The notes: generated from the letters alone by a model not told the origin. A stretch of DNA of 64,000 nt from Candidatus Scatomonas pullistercoris (GCA_018713515.1 DVOO01000011.1:186001-250000), one strand, 5' to 3'; positions 36,281-45,296 are shown, counted from the stretch's first letter. Translations and numbers: made by a program.

Positions 36281-38284
36281 ATGAGAAGCTGGGCGTGGAA
36301 AATATTTTTTAAATCCAGGGTGTGCGTATGTCTGCTGTTTTTGCTCTGGGGAGCGGCGGGAGGGCTGCTGGCCTTTTTGACGGCCATGGGTGCGGAAGGG
36401 TTTCTGCTGCTGCATACACTGGCCAGAGGCGGTTTTTTCTTCTGTCTGGGATGGGTCTGCCTGACATTCTATTATGCGTCCCATGCCGGGAACAGCGGTC
36501 TGCGGGAAGCCCTGGATGCCGCGGGAGGGAACCGCAGCTATGAGAAAGAGGCTCTGCCGGTTCTGGGCATCCTTTTTTTCCTCTGGAATCTGCTTTTGTG
36601 CGGGCTTCTGGCGGCAGCCTCTTCTGTCAACGATGCCACGGGATATTTCCTGAGCTGGTTCTGGCTGCCCTATCTCTGCAATATATTGCTGCCCGGGCTG
36701 ATCTGCCTTATGCTGACCTATCTGGCGGCCTCCGGGAAGCGGCTCCATCCGGGGCTGACGGCGGTGATCGCCTTTCTTTTCCTGATCAGTCCCATGGCGG
36801 AAAATTTTGTGTGGAGCCGGAAACCTGCCGTGCCGGTGGACGCGGTGTGGAATGCCCTGCGCTGGCCTTTTACGATCCTGTACCAGAATGGGGACTGGGC
36901 CGGGAATGTCCAGGCAGGTCTGCAGACGGAACCGGCACGGATCAGCGTTCTGCTGTTCTGGCTGTTTTTCTGCGGGGCTTTCCTTCTGTGGAGAAACGGG
37001 AAAAGAAAAATACGGATCGCCGCTCTGCCGGCCGGGGCAGTTGCCCTGCTTTTTCTGATATATTCCTGCCAGCCGGCCTCCCTGTTCCGGATAAATAGGC
37101 GCTGGGACGGAATACATAAAATAGCCTGGGATCTGGAGCAGGCACCGGAAGCGGAAACCCTGCGGAAGGTGGAAGATCCGGGATTTACGGTGGATGCCTA
37201 TGGTCTGCGGCTGGTCTTTGGAAGAGAACTGCAGGTGGAGGGGGAGCTAACCCTTTCCGCGGAAGAACCGCGGCAGGAATTTTTGTTCACGCTGGATGAC
37301 GGATACCGGGTAAAGGAGGCGCGGGCGGCCGGCGGAGAAGCGGAAGTAGAAATGCGGCGGGAAGGAAATCTTCTCTGGATTCTGACGGACAGAGCGGTGG
37401 GCGAGCTGAAGCTGTTTCTCTGCTACGAAGGGCATCACGAGCTCTGCTACGCCTATGCCGGAGCCGCCATGCTCCCGGGCTGGCTGCCCTGGTATCCCAT
37501 GGCGGGAGAACGGCAGACGGCCATAGAGTATCCGGGAAACGGAAGCGAGTACAATCCCTACAATTCTGTTCCGGAAGCGGATATCCGCCTGGCATCGAAT
37601 ATGCCGCTGATTACGAATCTGGAGGAGCTGGGGAGCGGCTGCTACGGAGGACGGGCGGACAGCATCACCGTGCTGGCAGGGGCGCTCGTGCCGGCGGAGG
37701 ATGAAGTGGTTCTGGACTATCTGCCCCTGGGGCTGGTTCAGAGTCCGGAAAAATTCGCGCAGGAGCAGAAGGAGGACTACCGGGAAGCCCTGGAAGATCT
37801 GGAACGGTACGGGATCGATACATCTTCTCTGAAGAATAAGAAGCTTCTGTTTCTCTCGGAAGATATAGGCCGGATGGACGGCATGGAGCGTGTCTATCTG
37901 TTCCGGGATTACATCCTGGCGGCTCCCGGGTATATCAGCGCGGACAGCCTGTACAGCAGAATGGTCCGGGGAGATACGGAGAATCAGCGCATAAGAGAAA
38001 ATTCCGTGATCCTTGGAAAGCTGCAGAACCTTCTGACGGGAAACTGGAAGTCACCGGAAGAGGTGAGGCAGAGCCTGGAAAGGGAGCGGAGCTTCCGCCT
38101 CCTTCCCGAAGCCGGTGAAGACCGGGAAGGAGAAATCCTGGACCGCCTGGCATCCTGCGGAGAGAAGCTGGATGGAGAACGGCTGTTTTCATTTCTCGCG
38201 GATTTCGGCCTGCATCCGGAAAAATACGGCGGTGACGAAGGCTTTCTGCAGGCCCTGGAAGAAGCGGCCGCCCGCAGAAAATAG
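36281..38284 (+). CDS. Large ABC-2-like permease fused to an M1-peptidase-like extracellular domain lacking HEXXH
   Basis: The 667-residue protein starts with about seven hydrophobic helices (roughly residues 12-270), like an ABC-2 permease. After about residue 285 it becomes soluble. The region from about residue 310 (FTVDAYGLRLVFGRELQVEG, quoted to 20) through ELCYAYAGAAMLPGWLPWYP resembles the beta-sandwich front part of M1 aminopeptidases found in some ABC-2/M1 fusions. No HEXXH zinc motif is present in the rest, so peptidase activity is unlikely. The C-terminal 200 residues are helical and charged. GGAGGAGGG precedes the start at 36281. It is the last gene of the LytTR-ABC set. Confidence 0.75.
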   Translation: MRSWAWKIFFKSRVCVCLLFLLWGAAGGLLAFLTAMGAEGFLLLHTLARGGFFFCLGWVCLTFYYASHAGNSGLREALDAAGGNRSYEKEALPVLGILFFLWNLLLCGLLAAASSVNDATGYFLSWFWLPYLCNILLPGLICLMLTYLAASGKRLHPGLTAVIAFLFLISPMAENFVWSRKPAVPVDAVWNALRWPFTILYQNGDWAGNVQAGLQTEPARISVLLFWLFFCGAFLLWRNGKRKIRIAALPAGAVALLFLIYSCQPASLFRINRRWDGIHKIAWDLEQAPEAETLRKVEDPGFTVDAYGLRLVFGRELQVEGELTLSAEEPRQEFLFTLDDGYRVKEARAAGGEAEVEMRREGNLLWILTDRAVGELKLFLCYEGHHELCYAYAGAAMLPGWLPWYPMAGERQTAIEYPGNGSEYNPYNSVPEADIRLASNMPLITNLEELGSGCYGGRADSITVLAGALVPAEDEVVLDYLPLGLVQSPEKFAQEQKEDYREALEDLERYGIDTSSLKNKKLLFLSEDIGRMDGMERVYLFRDYILAAPGYISADSLYSRMVRGDTENQRIRENSVILGKLQNLLTGNWKSPEEVRQSLERERSFRLLPEAGEDREGEILDRLASCGEKLDGERLFSFLADFGLHPEKYGGDEGFLQALEEAAARRK

Positions 38285-38287
38285 GGG

Positions 38288-38316
38288 GTATATTCTCCCG
38301 GCCTCTTTCATACATT
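38288..38316 (+). promoter_or_regulatory. Sigma-E-like promoter of the spoIIIA operon
   Basis: GTATATT (38288-38294), a 14-base spacer and CATACATT (38309-38316) match the mother-cell sigma-E pattern (-35 ATATT-type, -10 CATACAxT). It lies just after the stop of the upstream gene and 23 bases before spoIIIAA, where sigma-E control is expected. Confidence 0.75.
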
Positions 38317-38338
38317 AGTTCTAAAGAGGTGAGAGAAA

Positions 38339-39322
38339 ATGAAAAAAGAAGGACTGATCCGGCTGTTTTCCGGAAGAGTGCGGCGAATCCTGGAAGAGAT
38401 GGACCTGGATTTTTCAGAAATCCATGAGATCCGGCTGCGGGCCGGAGCGCCGCTGCAGATGATCTGCCGGGGCCGGGAATTTTTTCCGGACGAAGGAGGA
38501 CGGGCTTCCCGGGCGGGGGGCGGCGTGTACATGACAGAGAGAGACCTGCGGGAGACCATGGAATACATAGGGAACTATTCTCTGTATGCCTATGAGGATG
38601 AGATTCGCCAGGGGTATCTTACGATCCAGGGAGGTCATCGGGTGGGCATTGCGGGAAAGACGGTTATGGAGGATGGAAAAATAAAGGGGATCAGCCATAT
38701 TTCCTGCATCAATCTGCGGATTGCCCACAGCGTGGAGGGCTGCGCCGATCCGGTGATGCCCTATCTCTGGGAAAAGGGAGAATTCTGCCATACCCTGATC
38801 GTGTCGGCGCCCCGCTGCGGAAAGACTACGCTGCTGCGGGATGTGATCCGGCAGATATCCGACGGGGACAGCAGACATAAGGGGCTGACGGTGGGCGTGG
38901 TGGATGAGCGATCGGAGATTGCGGGCGCCTGCCGGGGCGTGGCGCAGAACCGGCTGGGGATCCGCACCGATGTGCTGGACGGATGTCCCAAGGCAGAGGG
39001 AATGATGATGCTGATACGTTCCATGTCCCCGGACGTGGTGGCTGTGGACGAAATCGGCACGGCGGAGGATCTCCATGCCCTGGAATCCGTGCTGAACTGC
39101 GGCTGCCGGGTGCTGGCCACGGTACACGGAAATTCCATGGAGGATGTGCGCCAGAAACCGCTGCTGGGCGATCTGGTGGAGCGCCATGTGTTTCAGCGGT
39201 ATATCCTGCTGTCCGGCAAAGAGACGCCGGGAGTTGTCCAGGCTATCTTTGACAGCCGCGGCACCAGACTGTATCAGAAGGGGGTGGGGGCGTGCTGCGC
39301 ATCGGTGCGCTGTGTATCCTAG
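38339..39322 (+). CDS. spoIIIAA: Stage III sporulation protein AA (ATPase)
   Basis: SpoIIIAA is the cytoplasmic ATPase of the SpoIIIA-SpoIIQ channel between mother cell and forespore, related to secretion ATPases. The P-loop is SAPRCGKTTLLRD at about residues 156-168, with Ser in place of the usual first Gly. VVDERSEIAGACRG and VVAVDEIGTAEDLHAL (Walker B region) follow. The 327-residue length is usual. GAGGTGAG precedes the start. The end overlaps spoIIIAB by 31 bases. Confidence 0.95.
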   Translation: MKKEGLIRLFSGRVRRILEEMDLDFSEIHEIRLRAGAPLQMICRGREFFPDEGGRASRAGGGVYMTERDLRETMEYIGNYSLYAYEDEIRQGYLTIQGGHRVGIAGKTVMEDGKIKGISHISCINLRIAHSVEGCADPVMPYLWEKGEFCHTLIVSAPRCGKTTLLRDVIRQISDGDSRHKGLTVGVVDERSEIAGACRGVAQNRLGIRTDVLDGCPKAEGMMMLIRSMSPDVVAVDEIGTAEDLHALESVLNCGCRVLATVHGNSMEDVRQKPLLGDLVERHVFQRYILLSGKETPGVVQAIFDSRGTRLYQKGVGACCASVRCVS

Positions 39323-39810
39323 TGTGCGCGTCGGCGGGACTTGGCTATCTGATGGGACAGAGACTGTCGAAACGCCTGGAACAGCTGAAGGTGCTGAAGC
39401 GGATGATGCTTTTCCTCCAGGGGGAGATTTCCTGTGCCAGGTCTCCCCTGCCGGAGGCCTTCTGGAATGTGGCGGGCCGGCTGCCGGAGCCCTTCCGGGA
39501 ATTCCTGCGGGAGGTTTCCGAGGATCTCTGCAGGTATGAGGGGGAGACTCTGGGGGAGGTTTTCGCGGAAAATGCGGACTGCCATCTGAAGGATACCAGC
39601 CTGACCCGGGAAGACCTGGAACGGCTGAAGGAGCTGGGGGAAAACCTGGGATATCTGGACAAGGCCATGCAGCTTGCCCATCTGGAAACCTATGGCCGGG
39701 AACTGGATATGGCAATCGAAGAACTGACAGAAGGACTGCCTGTAAGAAAAAAGCTCTTTCGGAGCCTGGGAATTATGGGCGGTCTTTTTCTGGCCATTTT
39801 GCTGATATAA
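39292..39810 (+). CDS. spoIIIAB: Stage III sporulation protein AB
   Basis: This 172-residue membrane protein of the SpoIIIA channel resembles the GspF-like component. It has hydrophobic helices at both ends (about residues 3-17 and 155-171) and a helical cytoplasmic middle. The start is a GTG at 39292 preceded by a G-rich site, inside the end of spoIIIAA. spoIIIAC follows 24 bases later. Confidence 0.92.
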   Translation: MLRIGALCILVCASAGLGYLMGQRLSKRLEQLKVLKRMMLFLQGEISCARSPLPEAFWNVAGRLPEPFREFLREVSEDLCRYEGETLGEVFAENADCHLKDTSLTREDLERLKELGENLGYLDKAMQLAHLETYGRELDMAIEELTEGLPVRKKLFRSLGIMGGLFLAILLI

Positions 39811-39834
39811 TCTGTAGAAAGGAAGGGAAGCGCC

Positions 39835-40029
39835 ATGGACGTGGGGGTGATTTTTAAGATCGGCGCGGTGGGGATCCTGGTATCTGTCCTGGGACAGGTT
39901 TTAAAGCACAGCGGCCGGGAGGAACAGGCGTTTCTGGTAAGCCTGGGAGGGCTCATCATCGTGCTGTTCTGGCTGCTTCCCTATATTTCGGATCTGTTTG
40001 ACACGATCAAAAGGCTGTTCACCCTGTAA
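39835..40029 (+). CDS. spoIIIAC: Stage III sporulation protein AC
   Basis: The 64-residue product has two hydrophobic helices with the conserved KIGAVGILVSVLGQVLKHSGREEQA stretch (positions about 8-32), typical of SpoIIIAC. It is a small membrane subunit of the SpoIIIA channel. A GAAAGGAAGGG site precedes the start. spoIIIAD begins 11 bases after the stop. Confidence 0.95.
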   Translation: MDVGVIFKIGAVGILVSVLGQVLKHSGREEQAFLVSLGGLIIVLFWLLPYISDLFDTIKRLFTL

Positions 40030-40040
40030 AGGAGCTGCTT

Positions 40041-40427
40041 ATGGATGTGCTGAAAATTGCCGTGCTGGGAATTGCCGGACTTTTTATCTGCATTCTGGTA
40101 AAAGACGCCAAGCCGGAATTTGCCCTGTATGCCAGCCTGGCCACAGGTGTCTGCATTCTTCTTTTTGCCGGCGGAAAGCTCACGTATCTGATGGAAATGC
40201 TGGACAAACTCCGCTCCTATGTGCCTCTGGACACAACGTATCTGAATGCCCTTCTGAAAATGGTGGGTATCACCTATGTGGGGCAGTTTTCCGCCGGGAT
40301 CTGCAAAGACGCCGGATACTCTTCCATTGCGTCCCAGATCGAGATCTTTTCCAGGCTGTCAATTCTGGTTTTATGTATGCCGGTGCTGACGGCGCTGATG
40401 GAGACGATCCAGAGTTTTCTGTCCTGA
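40041..40427 (+). CDS. spoIIIAD: Stage III sporulation protein AD
   Basis: This 128-residue protein has about four hydrophobic helices and the motif VKDAKPEFALYASLATG near residue 25, shared with SpoIIIAC. VGITYVGQFSAGICKDAGYSS around residue 75 is the SpoIIIAD signature. It is a membrane subunit of the channel, with AAAGGAG upstream of the start. Confidence 0.95.
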   Translation: MDVLKIAVLGIAGLFICILVKDAKPEFALYASLATGVCILLFAGGKLTYLMEMLDKLRSYVPLDTTYLNALLKMVGITYVGQFSAGICKDAGYSSIASQIEIFSRLSILVLCMPVLTALMETIQSFLS

Positions 40428-40446
40428 GAGTGAGAGGAGGCTGCCG

Positions 40447-41613
40447 GTGATAGGTGGGAAAATCCGGCTGTTTTTTCCGGCAGTTCTTCTTCTGGCCTGC
40501 TGGATCACAGGTCTTTGCGCCCGGCCGGTCCGGGCCGGGGAGCAGGAGGATACCTCTCTGGTTCTGGAGGATTCCCTGATGGATCAGATGGAGCTGGAAG
40601 AGGTGCAGGAATCCGTGGACAATCTTCTGGGAAATTCCGGGCTCTCTGTTTCCGGGTCCGTGGACAGGCTCATGGCCGGCGAAGATCTTGTGTCCGGGAC
40701 CGCCCTGAAGGAAAATATATTTTCCCGGATATCCGGAGTGTTCCGGTCCCAGAAGCAGACCTGGATCCAGCTGCTGGTGCTGGTAATGGCCGCGGCGCTG
40801 CTGTCCAATTTCGCGGCGCTTTTTGAAAACGGGCAGATGGGGGATATGGGCTTTTATATGATCTATCTGCTGGTCTTCGCGCTGCTGCTGAAAAATTTCC
40901 AGACCTTAAGCAGCCAGCTCCGGGAAATGCTGGAGGGGCTGGTAGCCTTCATGAAAGCTCTGATCCCGGCCTATTCCATTACGATCGCGGCGGCCGCGGG
41001 GAGCTCATCGGCCGCCATGTTTTATCAGATTGTGCTGGTGGCCATCTGGCTGGTGGAGAATCTTCTGATCCATCTGATCCTGCCGGGCATCCAGATTTAT
41101 CTGCTGCTGTCCCTGGTAAATCAGCTTTCCAGGGAAGATTTCCTGTCGAACATGGCGAATCTGCTGAAAAATATTATTACCTGGGTGCTGAAGACGGCTC
41201 TGGGGCTGATTATCGGCATTCAGGTCACGAAAAATCTGGTGGCGCCTGCCCTGGATTCCCTGCGGAGAACCCTGATCGGCAAGACGGCCAGCGCCATTCC
41301 CGGGGTGGGAAATGCCATTGACGCGGTGACGGAGATGGTTATCGGCTCCGCGGTTCTCATCCGGAACTGTGTGGGCGCTGTGGCGGTGGTGATTCTGTTT
41401 CTCTGCGCCCTGGCGCCGGTTATCCAGATCGGCGTCAGCGGCCTGGCCTATAAATTACTGGCGGCCTTTGCCCAGCCGGTATCAGACAGGCGGATGGTGG
41501 GCTGCCTGAACACCATGGGCGCATGCTGCGGGCTCCTTTTTAAAGTGCTGCTCACCACGGAGGTGCTTTTTATGCTTACCATTGCTATTCTGGCCGGCAG
41601 CGCGGGAGGTTGA
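40447..41613 (+). CDS. spoIIIAE: Stage III sporulation protein AE
   Basis: SpoIIIAE is a polytopic membrane component of the SpoIIIA channel. A signal-like N-terminal helix (about residues 7-24) is followed by an acidic soluble region and then about seven helices. Family motifs include FMKALIPAYSITIAAAAGSSS and SAIPGVGNAIDAVTEM. The 388-residue length is normal. The start is a GTG with GAGAGGAGG upstream. spoIIIAF begins 2 bases after the stop. Confidence 0.94.
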   Translation: MIGGKIRLFFPAVLLLACWITGLCARPVRAGEQEDTSLVLEDSLMDQMELEEVQESVDNLLGNSGLSVSGSVDRLMAGEDLVSGTALKENIFSRISGVFRSQKQTWIQLLVLVMAAALLSNFAALFENGQMGDMGFYMIYLLVFALLLKNFQTLSSQLREMLEGLVAFMKALIPAYSITIAAAAGSSSAAMFYQIVLVAIWLVENLLIHLILPGIQIYLLLSLVNQLSREDFLSNMANLLKNIITWVLKTALGLIIGIQVTKNLVAPALDSLRRTLIGKTASAIPGVGNAIDAVTEMVIGSAVLIRNCVGAVAVVILFLCALAPVIQIGVSGLAYKLLAAFAQPVSDRRMVGCLNTMGACCGLLFKVLLTTEVLFMLTIAILAGSAGG

Positions 41614-41614
41614 T

Positions 41615-42166
41615 ATGACAGGGGAAATTTATGGCTGGATGAGAGGTCTGGCCTTTTTCTTTATCTTTATGACGGCGGTTCTCAACTGTCTGCCCGATCA
41701 GAAATACCGCAGATACGTACGCTTTTTTCTCGGAATGCTTCTGCTGGTACTGATGGCCAGGCCTCTTCTTAGTCTCTTTCATCTGGATGAAATTCTGAGC
41801 CGGAGCGTCAGCCGGGGAATGCTGGAAGCCGGGGCGGAGGAGGCCGGGTGGCAGATCCGGGCGGAGGGCATTCAGCAGGAACTCCTGTCTCAGGGCTACC
41901 AGGCGGAGATTGAAAGCCAGATCCGCGGCTTTCTGGAAGAGCGGGGAATCGGGGAGGCCTCCGTGGAAGTAGAGCTGAATCAGGAACAGATGGAGGTGGA
42001 GGCCGTAAAAATCAGAGCGGCTCCTGATACAGAAGGGATCCTGTATCAGTCGGAGGTGCGGGAAAGGGAAGAAGCGCTTGCCGGAAAACTGGAAGAAGTA
42101 AAAACGGAATTAACGGAGGTCTACGGGGTGGATCCGGCACATATAGATGTAACAGTCCAGAAATAA
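41615..42166 (+). CDS. spoIIIAF: Stage III sporulation protein AF
   Basis: SpoIIIAF has two N-terminal hydrophobic helices (about residues 10-25 and 35-52) and a soluble C-terminal domain that folds like ring-forming secretion subunits. The start at 41615 follows GGGAGG; the frame runs back into spoIIIAE but without a site. The 183-residue length suits the family. spoIIIAG follows 35 bases later with its own GGAGGAG site. Confidence 0.92.
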   Translation: MTGEIYGWMRGLAFFFIFMTAVLNCLPDQKYRRYVRFFLGMLLLVLMARPLLSLFHLDEILSRSVSRGMLEAGAEEAGWQIRAEGIQQELLSQGYQAEIESQIRGFLEERGIGEASVEVELNQEQMEVEAVKIRAAPDTEGILYQSEVREREEALAGKLEEVKTELTEVYGVDPAHIDVTVQK

Positions 42167-42201
42167 GGATCTCCGTACCGGCCGGAAATGAGGAGGAGCG
42201 C

Positions 42202-42777
42202 ATGAAAGGCAGATGGCTGGGACACCTGAAGGGAATGAAGAAGGAGCAGTGGATTGTATATCTGCTGCTGGGAGCTTTGCTGCTGGTGGTTCTTCTGCCC
42301 GTGGGCGGAGGGGAGGACAGCCAGGAGCCGGTACCGGAAACGGCGGATACGGGAACGGGAGAGGAGGTGGCGACTTACGAAAGCCAGACAGAGGGGCTGG
42401 AGGTAAAACTGGAAGCCGCCCTGGCGCAGGTGGAGGGAATTGGCGCCGTGGATGTAGTATTATCTCTGGAATCTACGAATCAGAAGGTGGTGGAAAAGGA
42501 TGTCCCGTCCTCCCGCAGCAGTCAGACCAGCTCCGGGGCGGAGGAGAGCAGCAGCTCGTCCTCTGTCAGCACGGAGGAAAGCACGGTTTACCAGCGGGAC
42601 AGCAGCGGCAGCGAGACACCTTATGTGATCCAGGAAAATTATCCGGAAATCCGGGGAGTCCTGGTGGTGGCGGAAGGAGGAGATGACCCTGTGGTGGTTC
42701 AGCAGATCCAGGAGGCGGTCATGGCACTATTCCGGGTGGAGGCCCATAAAATAAAAGTAATGAAAATGAAATCTTGA
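42202..42777 (+). CDS. spoIIIAG: Stage III sporulation protein AG
   Basis: SpoIIIAG forms the large ring of the feeding-tube channel in the intermembrane space. A single membrane helix (about residues 17-33) is followed by a linker and the ring-building motif with DVVLSLES (about residue 85). A Ser-rich insertion (about residues 99-125) precedes EIRGVLVVAEGGDDPVVVQQI, which is characteristic. The 191-residue length is normal. AGGAGGAG precedes the start. Confidence 0.94.
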   Translation: MKGRWLGHLKGMKKEQWIVYLLLGALLLVVLLPVGGGEDSQEPVPETADTGTGEEVATYESQTEGLEVKLEAALAQVEGIGAVDVVLSLESTNQKVVEKDVPSSRSSQTSSGAEESSSSSSVSTEESTVYQRDSSGSETPYVIQENYPEIRGVLVVAEGGDDPVVVQQIQEAVMALFRVEAHKIKVMKMKS

Positions 42778-42792
42778 TGAAGGAGAGGCCCT

Positions 42793-43542
42793 TTGAAAAA
42801 AAGAATTTTTAAGAAAAATCAGATCGTCATCACGGCTCTTGCGATTCTGATCGCAGTGGCCGGCTACATCAATTATGCGGATTCCACACTGAAGAAGGAC
42901 GGGAAAACGGAGAGCACGGCCGTGGAGGGGGAAGCCCTGGCTTCTGAGAATAATATTCTGGAGGATATCGAAAGCCTGGATCAGGATATCACGGACGAGA
43001 CGGCGGCCGCCGGGCAGGATGGAAACACCGGAGATGAAGTGATCTCTGAAGAAGGAACAGAGGATCCGGCAGCGGAATCCGGGGAAAGCACGGAAGGAAC
43101 AGATCCCCAGGGAACAGGCACCGAAGGAGAGGAGACCGGCGAGACGGCTTCGGATACGCCGGGGGAGGCAATCCTGACCACAGCCTCTACATATATGGCC
43201 CAGGCCCGGATTGAAAGAGAACAGACCCGCTCTCAGAATAAGGAAATGCTCCTGGAGATTATTAACAATGCCAATCTTTCTGAGGAGGAACGCCAGAGCG
43301 CCGTCCAGAGCATGGTGGAGCTGACGGACGCTGTGGAAAAAGAGGCAGCGGCGGAAATGCTCCTGGAGGCGAAAGGGTTTGAAAATGTGGTGGTAAATAT
43401 GTCCGGCGATACGGTGGATGTGGTGGTGCCCTCCACTGACCTGGCGGATGACCAGAGGGCACAGATCGAGGATATTATCAAGCGGAAAACAGGAGTCAGT
43501 GTGGAGAACATTGTGATCACCCCCATGGGCGGGGAAAAATAG
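42793..43542 (+). CDS. spoIIIAH: Stage III sporulation protein AH
   Basis: SpoIIIAH spans the mother-cell membrane and binds SpoIIQ from the forespore. An N-terminal helix (about residues 10-24) leads into an unusually long acidic Glu/Gly/Thr linker (about residues 45-130), then the YscJ/FliF-like domain (ARIEREQTRSQNKEML, then VDVVVPSTDLADDQRAQIED). The start is a TTG at 42793 preceded by AGGAGAGG. It is the last gene of the operon. Confidence 0.93.
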   Translation: MKKRIFKKNQIVITALAILIAVAGYINYADSTLKKDGKTESTAVEGEALASENNILEDIESLDQDITDETAAAGQDGNTGDEVISEEGTEDPAAESGESTEGTDPQGTGTEGEETGETASDTPGEAILTTASTYMAQARIEREQTRSQNKEMLLEIINNANLSEEERQSAVQSMVELTDAVEKEAAAEMLLEAKGFENVVVNMSGDTVDVVVPSTDLADDQRAQIEDIIKRKTGVSVENIVITPMGGEK

Positions 43543-43553
43543 AAAAGCAGGAC

Positions 43554-43593
43554 GGGGCCGTTTGGAACGATCTATTTTCCGGCGGCCTCTTTT
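43554..43593 (+). terminator. Possible terminator of the spoIIIA operon
   Basis: GGGGCCG (43554-43560) can pair with CGGCCTC (43583-43589, one G-U pair) ahead of four T. The 22-base loop makes it weak. Confidence 0.35.
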
Positions 43594-43617
43594 CCTGCGG
43601 GCTGCGGCAACTGAATC

Positions 43618-43646
43618 TTGCCCGCCGGTCTTTTCTGTGCTAGAAT
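43618..43646 (+). promoter_or_regulatory. Sigma-A promoter of prfC
   Basis: TTGCCC (43618-43623), a 17-base spacer and TAGAAT (43641-43646) lie 51 bases before the GTG start. Confidence 0.6.
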
Positions 43647-43697
43647 ATTATGGGTTTTTGCGGAAACCTGAAATGTTGAAATACGGGAGGCTTATTC

Positions 43698-45290
43698 GTG
43701 GCTGATTATACGAAGGAAATAGAAAGACGGCGGACCTTCGCCATTATCTCCCATCCGGATGCCGGAAAGACAACGCTGACAGAAAAATTTCTGCTGTACG
43801 GAGGAGCGATTAATCTGGCCGGTTCCGTGAAGGGCAAAGCGACAGCGCGTCACGCAGTGTCAGACTGGATGGAGATAGAGAAGGAGAGAGGAATTTCAGT
43901 AACCTCCTCTGTCCTGCAGTTTAATTATGACGGTTACTGTATTAATATCCTGGATACGCCGGGCCACCAGGATTTCTCCGAGGACACCTACCGGACGCTG
44001 ATGGCGGCGGATTCGGCGGTGATGGTCATTGACGGGAGCAAGGGTGTGGAGGCTCAGACGAGAAAGCTGTTTAAGGTCTGCGTCATGCGCCACATCCCCA
44101 TCTTTACCTTTATCAACAAGATGGACCGGGATGCCAATGATACCTTTGATCTGGTGGATGAGATTGAAAAAGAGCTGGGCATCGCCACCTGCCCGGTCAA
44201 CTGGCCCATCGGTTCCGGAAAAAGCTTTAAAGGTGTTTATGACCGGAACACGAAAAAGGTGCTGGTGTTTTCCGATACCCAGAAGGGAACGAAGGAGGGT
44301 ATAGAGGAGGAGATTGATGTGGAGGATCCCCATCTGCTGGATGTGGTGACGCCGGAACAGAGGGACACGCTCCTGGAAGAGATTGAGCTGCTGGACGGAG
44401 CGGCCGCGGAGTTCGATCAGGAGAAGGTAAGCCGCGGGGAACTTTCGCCGGTGTTCTTCGGCTCTGCCCTTACCAACTTTGGCGTGGAAACGTTTCTGAA
44501 GCATTTTCTCCAGATGACCACCTCTCCCCTGCCCAGGAAGGCCGATACGGGGCTGATCGATCCCATGAAGGAAGACTTTTCCGCCTTTGTTTTTAAGATT
44601 CAGGCCAATATGAACAAGAACCACCGGGACAGAATCGCCTTTATGCGGGTCTGCTCCGGGCGGTTTGACGCCGGCATGGAGGTCTACCATGTACAGGGGG
44701 ATAAAAAGATGCGGCTTCTGCAGCCCCAGCAGATGATGGCGGATGACCGCCATGTGGTGGATGAGGCTTACGCGGGAGATATCATCGGCGTCTTTGATCC
44801 GGGCATTTTTTCCATCGGAGATACCATCTGCACGCCGGGGAAAAAGTTCGCCTACGAGGGGATTCCCACCTTTGCGCCGGAACATTTCGCGCGGGTTGCC
44901 CAGCTGGACACCATGAAGAGAAAGCAGTTTGTAAAGGGCATCAACCAGATTGCCCAGGAGGGCGCCATTCAGATCTTCCAGGAAGCCAAGGGAGGCATGG
45001 AGGAGATCATAGTGGGAGTGGTGGGCGTGCTGCAGTTCGATGTGCTGAAGTACCGCCTGGAAAACGAGTACAATGTGGAAATTCGTCTGGACATGCTGCC
45101 CTACGAGTATATCCGCTGGATTGCCAATAAGGATGAGGTGGATGTGGACAAGATCACGGGCACCTCGGATATGAAGAAGGTCATGGATCTGAAGGGGAAT
45201 CCGCTGCTTCTGTTCATTAACTCCTGGAGTATCGGCATGACCCTGGACCGCAACGAGGGCCTGGTACTGGAGGAGTTCAGCAAGAACTAG
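43698..45290 (+). CDS. prfC: Peptide chain release factor 3
   Basis: RF3 is a translational GTPase that recycles RF1 and RF2 after termination. The G1 motif is SHPDAGKTTLTEK (about residues 17-29), G3 is DTPGHQDFSEDT, and G4 is INKMDRD. The elongation-factor-like domain II and the RF3-specific C-terminal domain complete a 530-residue product of normal length. The start is GTG 43698, 7 bases after CGGGAGG. The methylase gene begins 6 bases after the stop. Confidence 0.96.
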   Translation: MADYTKEIERRRTFAIISHPDAGKTTLTEKFLLYGGAINLAGSVKGKATARHAVSDWMEIEKERGISVTSSVLQFNYDGYCINILDTPGHQDFSEDTYRTLMAADSAVMVIDGSKGVEAQTRKLFKVCVMRHIPIFTFINKMDRDANDTFDLVDEIEKELGIATCPVNWPIGSGKSFKGVYDRNTKKVLVFSDTQKGTKEGIEEEIDVEDPHLLDVVTPEQRDTLLEEIELLDGAAAEFDQEKVSRGELSPVFFGSALTNFGVETFLKHFLQMTTSPLPRKADTGLIDPMKEDFSAFVFKIQANMNKNHRDRIAFMRVCSGRFDAGMEVYHVQGDKKMRLLQPQQMMADDRHVVDEAYAGDIIGVFDPGIFSIGDTICTPGKKFAYEGIPTFAPEHFARVAQLDTMKRKQFVKGINQIAQEGAIQIFQEAKGGMEEIIVGVVGVLQFDVLKYRLENEYNVEIRLDMLPYEYIRWIANKDEVDVDKITGTSDMKKVMDLKGNPLLLFINSWSIGMTLDRNEGLVLEEFSKN

Positions 45291-45296
45291 GGCGGC

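Noticed and set aside
37435-37450. HHEL stretch in the large permease as a zinc-protease motif
   Set aside because: It is not HEXXH and has no downstream Glu ligand pattern, so it gives no support for protease activity.
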